A stretch of 36,621 nucleotides of DNA. Source: an uncultured Shewanella sp. Its GTDB lineage: Bacteria; Pseudomonadota; Gammaproteobacteria; Enterobacterales; Shewanellaceae. The stretch is taken from the NCBI RefSeq assembly GCF_947495455.1, contig NZ_CANLZC010000054.1:1-36621 (forward strand), read 5' to 3'. Of the stretch, positions 26,036 through 33,272 are shown in pieces. Under the pieces are notes generated by a model, which was not told the DNA's origin, made no database searches, and was given only the letters and a program-made list of their open reading frames with translations. Positions within the stretch are counted from its first letter, which is position 1. Each line of letters begins with the position of its first letter. The translations under genes were made by a program, and so were the position numbers.

Positions 26036-26254
26036 TCACCGAGCACAGCAGGTAGTTGGAGCTTTTACCTTTGTCAATGTGAACTGCAGAGCTATTTCAC
26101 TATTCTCTTTAAAAAAACCTAAATGGCTCTTTAAAACGAAAATAAATTGCTCTTTAAAATAAACATAAATGATAGAGCTTGCGGCAAAGAGAATAAAGGA
26201 GGGAAATACATAATAAAATAAGACTAACGTAGCAACCTGGCGATGCTTTTTCAT
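26036..26254 (-). CDS. hypothetical small hydrophobic protein (doubtful)
   Basis: 72 codons with a basic start MKKHRQ followed by one long or two short hydrophobic segments (about residues 8-32), then a polar tail. It resembles no family I know. For it: a membrane-protein-like composition, ATG start, and a minus-strand terminator 12 bases after the stop. Against it: no ribosome binding site before the ATG, and the tdk-side terminator at 26278-26304 lies just upstream, so it would need its own promoter. Could be a remnant or chance ORF. Confidence 0.3.
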   Translation of the reverse strand: MKKHRQVATLVLFYYVFPSFILFAASSIIYVYFKEQFIFVLKSHLGFFKENSEIALQFTLTKVKAPTTCCAR

Positions 26255-26277
26255 AAAAACGGGTATCTAGAAAAACC

Positions 26278-26304
26278 AGAAAAACTCACCTTTGGAAAGG
26301 TGAG
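26278..26304 (-). terminator. rho-independent terminator after the tdk unit
   Basis: Nine-bp perfect stem CTCACCTTT (26285-26293) with AAAGGTGAG (26296-26304) and a two-base centre, followed on the minus strand by TTTTTCT. It is probably the original tdk terminator, now separated from tdk by the 196-bp duplication. Confidence 0.85.
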
Positions 26305-26353
26305 ATCATATCAAAGCTCAACACAAATCATTCAAATACTACAGGATTAATAG

Positions 26354-26745
26354 AAATACAGATTATTCCCAAATGAGTGTTCTAAAATGCTTACGGCAAA
26401 CAGACCCATATCGCTCATTACCGCCGATTGCCACTTGCTCTCCTTCACTAATAGGCTTTCCTTCTCCATCAAGCCTGAGCACCATATTTGCTTTTCGGCC
26501 ACAATGACAAATGGTTTTAAGCTCGATCAACTTATCGGCCCAAGCCAATAAATACAGATTATTCCCAAATGAGTGTTCTAAAATGCTTACGGCAAACAGA
26601 CTCATATCGTTCATTGCCGCCGATTGCCACTTGCTCTCCTTCGCTGATAGGCTTTCCTTCTCTATCAAGCCTGAGCACCATATTCGCTTTTCGGCCGCAA
26701 TGACAAATGGTTTTAAGCTCGATCAACTTATCAGCCCAAGCCAAT
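26354..26745. repeat. 196-bp tandem duplication of the 3' end of tdk
   Basis: Two contiguous copies, 26354-26549 and 26550-26745, aligned without gaps. They differ at nine positions (4.6%), all transitions. The right copy is the real end of tdk; the left copy carries the last ~62 codons and stop again. The sequence AAATA at both borders is a possible microhomology junction. Confidence 0.95.
26363..26549 (-). pseudogene. 3' fragment of tdk (duplicated thymidine kinase C-terminus)
   Basis: Repeats the last ~62 codons of tdk, from LLAWADKLIELKTICHCGRK to the terminal HFRTLIWE, with two amino-acid changes (Arg to Gly in LDREGKP, Glu to Gly in RYESVC). It has no start codon or ribosome site of its own. 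A longer open frame to 26668 exists only because the 196-bp period is not a multiple of three, so its first part reads the upstream copy out of frame. The fragment keeps the zinc-ligand cysteines but lacks the P-loop, so it cannot be a kinase. Confidence 0.9.
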
Positions 26746-27137
26746 AAATATTGACTGCCCATAAATAACTCACCTTGAAAGTCTGTTCTTAATCCATAAC
26801 ATAAAACAGGAATATTCAACTCATCGACAACTTTAGTCAGCTGTTTCACTTGGGCTTTAGAGAGAAATTGACACTCATCCACTAAAATACAATCTAGCTT
26901 TGTTTTATGGACTTCATCCATCACAACTGAGAATAAATCATCACCTTGACTAAAAACATGGGCATCAGACTCAATGCCTATTCGAGAAGTCACTTTACCT
27001 ACACCATATCGATTATCAATGGACGCCGTCATGACTAAGGTATTCATTCCCCTTTCCCGATAATTGTAGGAAGACTGTAATAGTGAAGTCGATTTCCCCG
27101 CATTCATTGCAGAATAATAAAAATAAAGTTGTGCCAA
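26559..27137 (-). CDS. tdk: thymidine kinase (Tdk)
   Basis: Phosphorylates thymidine with ATP in the salvage pathway. 192 residues, normal for type II TK1-like enzymes. P-loop SAMNAGKST at residues 9-17, the Walker-B-like LVDECQFLS near 86-94, YGLRTDFQGELF near 118-129, and zinc-site cysteines in ICHCGRKA and SVCRKH. The start is TTG (27137-27135), supported by AAGGA eight bases upstream and by the MAQLYFYYSAMNAGKS beginning shared with E. coli Tdk. The gene is complete; its 3' 187 bases are duplicated just downstream. Located between the nhaC-type gene and the polysaccharide locus. Confidence 0.96.
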   Translation of the reverse strand: MAQLYFYYSAMNAGKSTSLLQSSYNYRERGMNTLVMTASIDNRYGVGKVTSRIGIESDAHVFSQGDDLFSVVMDEVHKTKLDCILVDECQFLSKAQVKQLTKVVDELNIPVLCYGLRTDFQGELFMGSQYLLAWADKLIELKTICHCGRKANMVLRLDREGKPISEGEQVAIGGNERYESVCRKHFRTLIWE

Positions 27138-27181
27138 ACTTGTTATCCTTGATTGTTAAAGTTGCTGAGCAATTTACCCTA

Positions 27182-27217
27182 TAAAAATGCCGTGATCTGT
27201 GACTCGAACACGGCATT
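27182..27217 (-). terminator. rho-independent terminator after the NhaC-family gene
   Basis: Nine-bp perfect stem AATGCCGTG (27186-27194) with CACGGCATT (27209-27217), followed on the minus strand by TTTTTAT. It lies 118 bases after the antiporter stop and 45 bases before the tdk start, so tdk probably has a promoter in or just after this region. Confidence 0.85.
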
Positions 27218-27334
27218 GAATAATAGTAAGTAAGAGATATCACTGCTCGAATTAGCAGAAGATCAAACCACTCATATATTAAGTGATGAATGTATCAAAC
27301 CATCGTCCTATCACACAAGAACGCTAACAAGTCA

Positions 27335-28903
27335 CTAGTATCGACCTTGATTTGATTTCATTCTTAATAAAATTACACTCATTACAAACAATAAACTGCA
27401 AGTAATAAAGCCTATGGTCACTGAGCCTGTAAAACCAAGCACTAAATAACCCACTAAACTGATCCCTGCCACAATAAGCGTATAAGGTAACTGAGTCATC
27501 ACATGATCAATATGATGGCAACTTGCCCCAGTGGACGATAAAATGGTGGTATCTGAAATGGGTGAACAATGATCGCCAAACACAGCGCCAGCTAATACTG
27601 CAGCAAGCATAGGTAACATCATCGCACTGTGACTGCCCATGGCCATATCAGCAGCAATGGGTAACATGATCCCAAAAGTCCCCCAGCTGGTTCCAGTAGC
27701 AAAAGCAGTCAATCCTGCTAATACGAATAAAACAGCAGGCAACATTTCAAAAGGGATATTGCCCGTCGCTAAGCTCGCCATGTATTTACCGGTTTCTAAT
27801 TGGCCTATTACACCGGCAATAGTCCAAGCAAACATGAGAATATAAAGTGCGGGAAGCATGGAGCGCGCGCCCATATTCATGCCTTTTAGGATCATTTTTT
27901 TATCTATGCCTTGCACTATACTCATGGCTAAGGTCACGATAAGCCCGATAATGGCACCAAAAAATAATGATGAACCCACATCGGTATTTTCAAAAGCACC
28001 AATGATGTTAAAAGGTAAACCTTTATCAGTCAGTACATCCGCACCACTACTGATCATAAAATACAAGGTGGCGACTACCAAGACTGAAATAGGTAAAAAT
28101 AACCCTAATATTTTCCCTGTACTCGCTTCTGGTAAATCAGAAACAGCTCCTGGTGGCAGTCCTTTCGCTTCATCATATAAATTACCTTTTTGTGCATTAA
28201 GTTCATGCTCTCGCATTAAACCCACATCTAGTCCCATTAAGGCTACACAAATTAATAGTAATAAAGCAAAAATGGCATAAAAGTTCATTGGGATCATTTG
28301 AACAAAAACACTTAAATGCCCCGAATCTGCAAAACCATGAGCCGTTAAAATCCCACCAATGAGGGCGATAATATAAGCCCCCCAACTGGATACTGGTGAA
28401 ATGACGCAAATAGGCGCCGCAGTCGAGTCCAGTAAATAAGCCAGTTTACTGCGAGAAACATAATATCTGTCTGTTAACGGTCTTGCGACACTGCCCACCA
28501 CCAAACTATTGAAATAATCATCAATAAAAACAACACAGCCAAGAAAAATCGTCAACAACTTTGCATCCCGCTTATTGCGAATATGCTTTCTTGCCCACTC
28601 AGCAAACGCTCTTGCTGAACCACTGACAGTGATTAAAGCGGTGATCATGCCAAGCAACACTAAAAAAGCCAGAATATACAAATTCCAACTGTTAAAGGCA
28701 CCATCCTCCCAAACAAGACTGGTCACTTTAGCAGACAAATATTGCCCCGTACCAATCAAAGAGAAATCAGTTAAAAGAAGACCACCAATAAGGATCCCCA
28801 ATCCAAGAGAAAGTAATACGCGGCGAGTGATCATCGCCAACACTACTGCTACCACAGGCGGCAGCAAAGAAAGAGCCGAATCGGCATAGCTTATAATTGT
28901 CAT
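27335..28903 (-). CDS. Na+/H+ antiporter, NhaC family
   Basis: Inner-membrane transporter of 522 residues with about eleven to thirteen hydrophobic segments. Family-typical blocks are FIDDYFNSLVVGSVARPLTD near 126-145, SRSKLAYLLDSTAAPICVIS near 149-168, ATGTSWGTFGIMLPIAADMA near 401-420, and GAVFGDHCSPISDTTILSST near 442-461. They contain the buried Asp residues usual in this group. Relatives include Na+/H+ antiporters and, in Bacillus, malate/lactate exchange proteins (MleN), so the substrate is not certain. Single-gene unit: its own terminator follows and a 445-base spacer separates it from etfA. Confidence 0.88.
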   Translation of the reverse strand: MTIISYADSALSLLPPVVAVVLAMITRRVLLSLGLGILIGGLLLTDFSLIGTGQYLSAKVTSLVWEDGAFNSWNLYILAFLVLLGMITALITVSGSARAFAEWARKHIRNKRDAKLLTIFLGCVVFIDDYFNSLVVGSVARPLTDRYYVSRSKLAYLLDSTAAPICVISPVSSWGAYIIALIGGILTAHGFADSGHLSVFVQMIPMNFYAIFALLLLICVALMGLDVGLMREHELNAQKGNLYDEAKGLPPGAVSDLPEASTGKILGLFLPISVLVVATLYFMISSGADVLTDKGLPFNIIGAFENTDVGSSLFFGAIIGLIVTLAMSIVQGIDKKMILKGMNMGARSMLPALYILMFAWTIAGVIGQLETGKYMASLATGNIPFEMLPAVLFVLAGLTAFATGTSWGTFGIMLPIAADMAMGSHSAMMLPMLAAVLAGAVFGDHCSPISDTTILSSTGASCHHIDHVMTQLPYTLIVAGISLVGYLVLGFTGSVTIGFITCSLLFVMSVILLRMKSNQGRY

Positions 28904-29111
28904 TTATCTTCTTCGCTAAATACAAATGGAGGACAACTGAACTGGTGGGGTTTAGTACTTATCCTGTTCTGGTAACGCATTATAGCTGCCATCAATCAAA
29001 TCAACATGAATTTACTCATCATCCTAACGAGCAACACCATAATAAAACATCAGTATTCCTAGTTTACATCGACTCTATCAAGATCATCAAACTTATTGAT
29101 AAACGAACTTA

Positions 29112-29125
29112 TTGATAAAAATCAA
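29112..29125. promoter_or_regulatory. FNR/EtrA-type box
   Basis: The bases TTGATAAAAATCAA match the FNR consensus TTGATnnnnATCAA at every fixed position. FNR is called EtrA in Shewanella. The box is 209 bases upstream of the NhaC-family start, far for a class II site, and the region is AT-rich, so chance is possible. Confidence 0.45.
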
Positions 29126-29218
29126 ATAAACACTTAATACAACAATGTTATTCTTGCACTACTTAACCAACCTCAACAACCCACTGTAAATCGACACGCG
29201 CCACATAAAAGCACAAGC

Positions 29219-29243
29219 GGCGAAAGGGAGCGAGCCTTTTGCC
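29219..29243 (-). terminator. possible weak terminator of etfBA
   Basis: Nine-bp stem GGCGAAAGG (29219-29227) with CCTTTTGCC (29235-29243), one G-T mismatch. On the minus strand the following bases are GCTTGTGCTTTT, a poor T-run. It lies about 105 bases after the etfA stop. No better terminator was seen. Confidence 0.3.
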
Positions 29244-29348
29244 ACTTTTCATGATCTCAGTCACATATTGCAGCCGTGTAAAAGTACAATGTTCAATAAT
29301 GATAAGCAAGTATTGATTTTAATTATCTACCGGTGACTGAGGTATAGC

Positions 29349-30272
29349 CTAAACGGCATTCGTCATTTCGGGTACTGCTTCAAAGAGATCAGCCACTAAA
29401 CCGTAATCAGCCACTTGAAATATGGGTGCTTCAGGATCTTTGTTAATGGCCACTATCACTTTTGAATCTTTCATACCTGCCAGATGTTGAATCGCTCCCG
29501 ATATACCTGCGGCAATATAAAGATCTGGCGCAACAATTTTGCCCGTTTGTCCAACTTGAAGATCGTTCGGTACAAAACCTGCGTCAACGGCTGCACGTGA
29601 TGCGCCTATGGCTCCACCGAGTTTATCAGCAAGCGCCTCTAGAATTTTGAAGCTCTCACCACTGCCCATTCCTCGTCCGCCAGAAATAATAACACTTGCA
29701 CCGCCCAACTCAGGTCGCTCTGATCCAGTTAATTGTTGAGACACAAAAGACACTTGTGGCGCAAAAAGAGTATCGATTGTCATTAAGGATGCGCTGCCAT
29801 TCATATCAACGGCATCAAACGCACTAGAACGAACCGTAATCACTTTTTGACTATCTAAACTTTGTACTGTCGCCAACGCATTACCTGCATAAATAGGGCG
29901 TACAAAGGTATCTGCAGATATCACTTTAACCACTTCAGATATTTGAGACACATCTAATAAAGCGGCAACACGAGGCAACACGTCTTTACCGACACTGGAT
30001 GCTGCACCTATGATCACATCGTAATCTTTGGCCATTTCAGTGATTAATAACGACATATTTTCAGCTAAATGGTTCGCGTATTCTACCGAGTCAAGATAAA
30101 GAACTTGCCTAACATTTGATAGTTTTTGCGCTTCACTGGCAACTTGATGGCATTGGTGGCCGACAACCAATACATCATAGACATCACCTATCTCTTGTGC
30201 GCAGGTGACCACTTTTGCAGTATCAAGTTTCAAACTGACATTATCATGCTCTGCTAATATTAATATTGCCAT
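29349..30272 (-). CDS. etfA: electron transfer flavoprotein alpha subunit (EtfA)
   Basis: FAD-binding subunit of ETF, which takes electrons from acyl-CoA dehydrogenases and passes them to ETF-quinone oxidoreductase in fatty-acid and branched-chain amino-acid oxidation. 307 residues. The N-terminal domain carries LVVGHQCHQVA. The C-terminal FAD domain has the signature GGRGMGSGESFKILEALADK near 198-217, GAIGASRAAVDAGF near 221-234, QVGQTGKIVAPDLYIAAGIS near 240-259 and IQHLAGMKDSKVIVAINKD near 262-280. Its ATG overlaps the etfB stop (ATGA), the usual coupled pair. Confidence 0.97.
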   Translation of the reverse strand: MAILILAEHDNVSLKLDTAKVVTCAQEIGDVYDVLVVGHQCHQVASEAQKLSNVRQVLYLDSVEYANHLAENMSLLITEMAKDYDVIIGAASSVGKDVLPRVAALLDVSQISEVVKVISADTFVRPIYAGNALATVQSLDSQKVITVRSSAFDAVDMNGSASLMTIDTLFAPQVSFVSQQLTGSERPELGGASVIISGGRGMGSGESFKILEALADKLGGAIGASRAAVDAGFVPNDLQVGQTGKIVAPDLYIAAGISGAIQHLAGMKDSKVIVAINKDPEAPIFQVADYGLVADLFEAVPEMTNAV

Positions 30273-31021
30273 CAGATCACCTTCGCTTCATTTTTCAATT
30301 TTGCCACTAATTCATCCACAGATTTTACGATAACACCCGCACTTCTTTTCGCCGGTGGCGTAACACTTAATATTTTTTGATGCTGCTTTAAAGACACTGC
30401 TAATGAATCAGGGGATATCACTTCCAGCGGCTTACGCTTGGCTTTCATAATATTAGGTAATTTGGCATAACGCGGTTCATTGAGGCGAAGATCAGAAGTG
30501 ATAACCGCAGGAAGGGGGAAAGTTAATGTTTGTAAGCCACCATCAACTTCACGGGTAACTGTCAGTTCATGCCCTTCTAGCTGCACTTTTGATGCAAATG
30601 TTGCTTGAGGCATTTTCCCCAACGCCGCTAACATTTGTCCTGTTTGGTTATTATCCCCATCAATCGACTGTTTGCCCAATATAACAAGCTCAGCTTGCTC
30701 TTTTTCTTGAATCGCATGTAATATTTTTGCGATAGAAAGCGGCACTAATTCATCATGGGTTTCAACATGAATCGCTCTATCTGCACCTAAAGCTAATGCT
30801 GTACGTAGCTGCTCCTGAACAGCTTTAGCACCAATACTGACCACAACCACTTCTTGCGCCTTTCCAGACTCCTTTAGTCGAACCGCTTCTTCAACTGCTA
30901 TTTCACAAAAAGGGTTTATTGCCATTTTTAAATTCGCGGTATCAACTTCTTGAGTGTCAGTATTCACCCTAACCTTCACATTAGCATCGACGACACGTTT
31001 TACTGGTACCAATACTTTCAT
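30272..31021 (-). CDS. etfB: electron transfer flavoprotein beta subunit (EtfB)
   Basis: AMP-binding partner of EtfA. 249 residues from the chosen ATG at 31021, which begins the conserved MKVLVPVKRVVDANVKVRV and has AGGA seven bases upstream. An open frame extends 13 codons further but is unconserved. Family blocks: INPFCEIAVEEAVRLKESG near 36-54, ALALGADRAIHVE near 76-88, LVILGKQSIDGDNNQTGQML near 108-127, and DLRLNEPRYAKLPNIMKAKR near 177-196, the beta-subunit signature. Its promoter region contains candidate LiuR and PsrA sites. Confidence 0.97.
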   Translation of the reverse strand: MKVLVPVKRVVDANVKVRVNTDTQEVDTANLKMAINPFCEIAVEEAVRLKESGKAQEVVVVSIGAKAVQEQLRTALALGADRAIHVETHDELVPLSIAKILHAIQEKEQAELVILGKQSIDGDNNQTGQMLAALGKMPQATFASKVQLEGHELTVTREVDGGLQTLTFPLPAVITSDLRLNEPRYAKLPNIMKAKRKPLEVISPDSLAVSLKQHQKILSVTPPAKRSAGVIVKSVDELVAKLKNEAKVI

Positions 31022-31113
31022 AAAGCTTCCTTGTACGTCTTGATATTTACACTGGTTCATGACATTTCAAAAATGGATATCTTCAAGCCTCAATGACACC
31101 CAATCTTCACCAC

Positions 31114-31163
31114 ACTTTACTTACTGTTGACGTTAACGTCAATCAGATTCAAACGTTCGTTTT
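31114..31163 (-). promoter_or_regulatory. etfB promoter with candidate LiuR and PsrA operators
   Basis: On the minus strand a TTGACG (31142-31137), 17-base spacer, TAAAGT (31119-31114) pair forms a plausible sigma-70 promoter 93 bases before the etfB ATG. The -35 lies inside the perfect palindrome TTGACGTTAACGTCAA (31127-31142), which resembles sites I recall for the MerR-type regulator LiuR. Just upstream, CAAACGTTCGTTTT (31150-31163) fits the AAAC-N4-GTTT form of PsrA/FadR-like operators. Both regulators control acyl-CoA oxidation genes in gammaproteobacteria. Assignment is from memory of consensus forms. Confidence 0.55.
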
Positions 31164-31275
31164 TATTTGTGTTTAATTTATATCCACACAAAAGCAACAA
31201 TTTCGTCAAAAATACATTAAAAAAGTATTTTTTTTATTTAAAAACCAAATAATATTCAATTATTGCAATATTTAT

Positions 31276-31304
31276 TTGATCCAAGGCTAAATAGTTTCTA
31301 TTAT
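31276..31304 (+). promoter_or_regulatory. sigma-70 promoter of hns
   Basis: TTGATC (31276-31281), 17-base spacer, TATTAT (31299-31304), giving a start near 31311 and a leader of about 43 bases before the hns ATG. The hexamers match four and five of six consensus bases. The flanks are AT-rich tracts, which is common for hns autoregulation. Confidence 0.55.
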
Positions 31305-31353
31305 TCGTACTTGAATATAAAAACTTTCTACATTGGATTGGATCTAAATAACT

Positions 31354-31746
31354 ATGAGCGAATTTCTAGATATATTAACACATGGACGTCGATTTAAAGC
31401 AGCGGTTAAGGAGTTAAGCCTAGAGCAACTTCAAGATCTTGCAGCAAAGCTTGATAAAATCATTGAAGAAAAGTCTTCTCAAGCAGAGGCTGATAGTAAA
31501 GCGCTTGCCGAGCGTAATGCTAAAATCGAAGAAATCCGCAAGCAAATGGAAGCTGTTGGATTATCCGTTGACGATATTGGTGGAGCAGCAGTTAAATCTG
31601 CGCCAAAAAAACGCGCACCTCGTCCGCCTAAATATAAAATCAATGTGGACGGTGAAGAAATTACATGGACTGGACAAGGTCGTATGCCTACCGTTTTTAA
31701 AGCGGAACTAGACAAAGGTCGTAACATGGAAGACTTTCTTATTTAA
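31354..31746 (+). CDS. hns: H-NS family nucleoid-associated protein
   Basis: Xenogeneic silencer and nucleoid protein that binds AT-rich DNA, which would include much of the polysaccharide locus next to it. 130 residues. The N-terminal helical oligomerisation region (residues ~1-60) contains LTHGRRFKAAVKELSLEQLQ. A positively charged linker SAPKKRAPRPPKYKI lies near 87-101. The C-terminal DNA-binding domain is VDGEEITWTGQGRMPTVFKA, holding the TWTGQGRxP core with the minor-groove QGR loop, and ends NMEDFLI. A clear terminator follows. Confidence 0.95.
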   Translation: MSEFLDILTHGRRFKAAVKELSLEQLQDLAAKLDKIIEEKSSQAEADSKALAERNAKIEEIRKQMEAVGLSVDDIGGAAVKSAPKKRAPRPPKYKINVDGEEITWTGQGRMPTVFKAELDKGRNMEDFLI

Positions 31747-31767
31747 GAATACACTCCACTCATTAAT

Positions 31768-31798
31768 AAAAAAAGCTCAGTTTAACTGGGCTTTTTTT
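31768..31798 (+). terminator. rho-independent terminator of hns
   Basis: Twelve-bp stem (AAAAAGCTCAGT with ACTGGGCTTTTT, one G-T pair) around the loop TTA, followed by TTT on the plus strand. It begins about 20 bases after the hns stop. Confidence 0.92.
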
Positions 31799-32858
31799 AT
31801 AGAATTTCTGATACATTTATTGAAATATTGTTTTATCTTCTGAAGTGCATACAGGCACCAGCTAGTTATGGTAAGTAGTTATGGGAGGTATCATAAGCTT
31901 ATGAATAATAATAATTTAATAGTTTTACTTGTCATTTAATTATTATTGTAAACCGCTTCCAGCCCTTTCAATATAATCACTTTATTCATTTTCTTTTTTA
32001 ATTTTTGAACTATTTCACAATAAGAAAGTCTATAATTCTTAATCTCTTTTTTATCAAGGATAGAACTTAATGATGCCAATTTAACTACCAAAAGGTATAA
32101 TGGCTTTCATTCAATCAATATTCACCATTGTTAATATTTACTCGTCTATTATTCATTCGTAGGGTAACATCAGAAAAACACCTAATGTAAAATATAACTG
32201 TATTCCAATAGCGTCGAAAGCATTTTCCATTAACCAAAGTTCATTTTTGTAAAATAAAGAGAATAAGTATTTGTGCAAATAAACTTCAAATATTTTTTCT
32301 TACACTGAGTTGGCAATATAAATAACCCCCTTAACACTTAGGTTCGATCATGAAAATATCATCATTTTCATTCAAAAAATTTTTAATCTCACAATACTGA
32401 CCCAACCGAGTATCCTAGCTATTCCCCCTCTATTAAACTTTTTTAATTCCCTCACCACACTCCTAAACCAAAGTGATAATTTAATTCAGCATAGATAAAG
32501 AACAATCAATGAACACTGTCATCTTGATAATTTATTCATCATTATTACGTGCAACAATGTATTTCTTTTAGCTTATTGTAAAACCGTATTTTACGCATTC
32601 TATACCGACGTAAAATCACAAAAATAGACGTGTTCTTCCCAATTTAAAATGAATATCTAAACCTTTTTATACTGAATACCTTTCTGAATCACCATTTTAA
32701 CGCTAAGCTGTATGTATCCATAAAAAACATGTATTATCTGTGACTTACAGTCTACTAAATGCTGATCTCATCACAAGGATTTCAGTATATTCAACACACG
32801 ATTTATTGACAAAAATCAAGATTTTTTATTTTAATTTCTAACTAAGGCCTAAATCAAT
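31799..32858. other. 1.06-kb AT-rich spacer with no confident gene
   Basis: Both strands were read in outline. Only short AT-rich frames occur. The longest I followed is a minus-strand frame of 56 codons ending at 31936, without an ATG in its first 39 codons or a ribosome site. No tRNA-like fold or transposase fragment was recognised. The last part holds the rcsF promoter. The region could hide a small RNA or a decayed gene, but nothing in the sequence shows this. Confidence 0.5.
32806..32835 (+). promoter_or_regulatory. sigma-70 promoter of the rcsF-trmO-proS region, overlapping an FNR-like site
   Basis: A perfect -35 TTGACA (32806-32811), 18-base spacer and TTTAAT (32830-32835, five of six). 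The start would be near 32842, about 17 bases before the rcsF ATG. The bases TTGACAAAAATCAA (32806-32819) also match the FNR consensus except for one base in the left arm. That site would overlap the -35, a position more suited to repression or coincidence. Confidence 0.55.
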
Positions 32859-33248
32859 ATGAAACCTCTTCTCTCTATTATACTGATTTTACTACTTAAT
32901 GCTTGTAACAACACTAATTACACCTTTAATAGCAATCTCAACAGAGATGCCATAGAAGATTACTTTAAACCGTCAGAAGTGACTGTTTATGAAGGAGAGG
33001 ATCAACCATCAGAGCCATTTGAACAAAAAGGCTTAGTCAGAGGAGAAGCCTGTCAAACTCAAAAAAATGGAGTTCCCATCACCTTGGCAGATGCAAGAAC
33101 ACTTGCAAGACGTGCCGCTGCTGATAGAAATGCCAATGGATTAATCATTAAAAATTGTGTTTTAATTGATGAACTCACTCCAGGATGTTTTAGCAGTGCC
33201 TTTTGTGTAGGGCAAGCGATTAAAACAACCTCGCGGAAAAACAACTAA
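32859..33248 (+). CDS. rcsF: RcsF-like outer-membrane lipoprotein
   Basis: 129-residue lipoprotein with signal sequence and lipobox LLNAC (lipid cysteine at residue 16). The mature part has the RcsF-type C-terminal domain. It contains GEACQ near 67-70, DARTLARRAAADRNANGLII near 79-98, NCVLI near 100 and PGCFSSAFCVGQAI near 109-122, so the four cysteines that form the two RcsF disulfides are present. In enterobacteria RcsF senses envelope stress for the Rcs phosphorelay. Whether this organism has the rest of that system is not visible here. First gene before trmO, as in E. coli. Confidence 0.85.
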   Translation: MKPLLSIILILLLNACNNTNYTFNSNLNRDAIEDYFKPSEVTVYEGEDQPSEPFEQKGLVRGEACQTQKNGVPITLADARTLARRAAADRNANGLIIKNCVLIDELTPGCFSSAFCVGQAIKTTSRKNN

Positions 33249-33272
33249 AAAACAACCAGAGCTAAAAGATTA

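Larger units (their letters stand above)
28904..29348. other. 445-bp spacer between the NhaC-family gene and etfA
   Basis: No convincing gene. It contains a 14-base direct repeat AACTTATTGATAAA at 29090-29103 and 29106-29119, an FNR-type box at 29112-29125 and an imperfect hairpin at 29219-29243 that may end the etf transcript. A possible minus-strand promoter for the antiporter gene (TTGATA, 18 bases, AATACT) lies near 29055-29085, but the match is weak. Confidence 0.5.

Noticed and set aside
26363..26668. 101-codon minus-strand ORF including the tdk fragment
   Set aside because: Only its last ~62 codons are tdk-like. The first part is tdk DNA read out of frame, because the 196-bp repeat is not a multiple of three. 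Reported as a pseudogene fragment instead.
28897..29115. 72-codon plus-strand ORF before the NhaC-family gene
   Set aside because: It overlaps the antiporter start, has no ribosome site, a low-complexity His/Asn-rich sequence and no recognisable fold. It lies in the antiporter's upstream region.
31439..31711. 90-codon ORF inside hns in another frame
   Set aside because: Shadow of the well-supported H-NS frame, with no independent start signal.
31936..32106. 56-codon minus-strand frame in the hns-rcsF spacer
   Set aside because: No start codon in its first 39 codons and no ribosome site. A frame of this length is expected by chance in about 1 kb of AT-rich DNA read in six frames.
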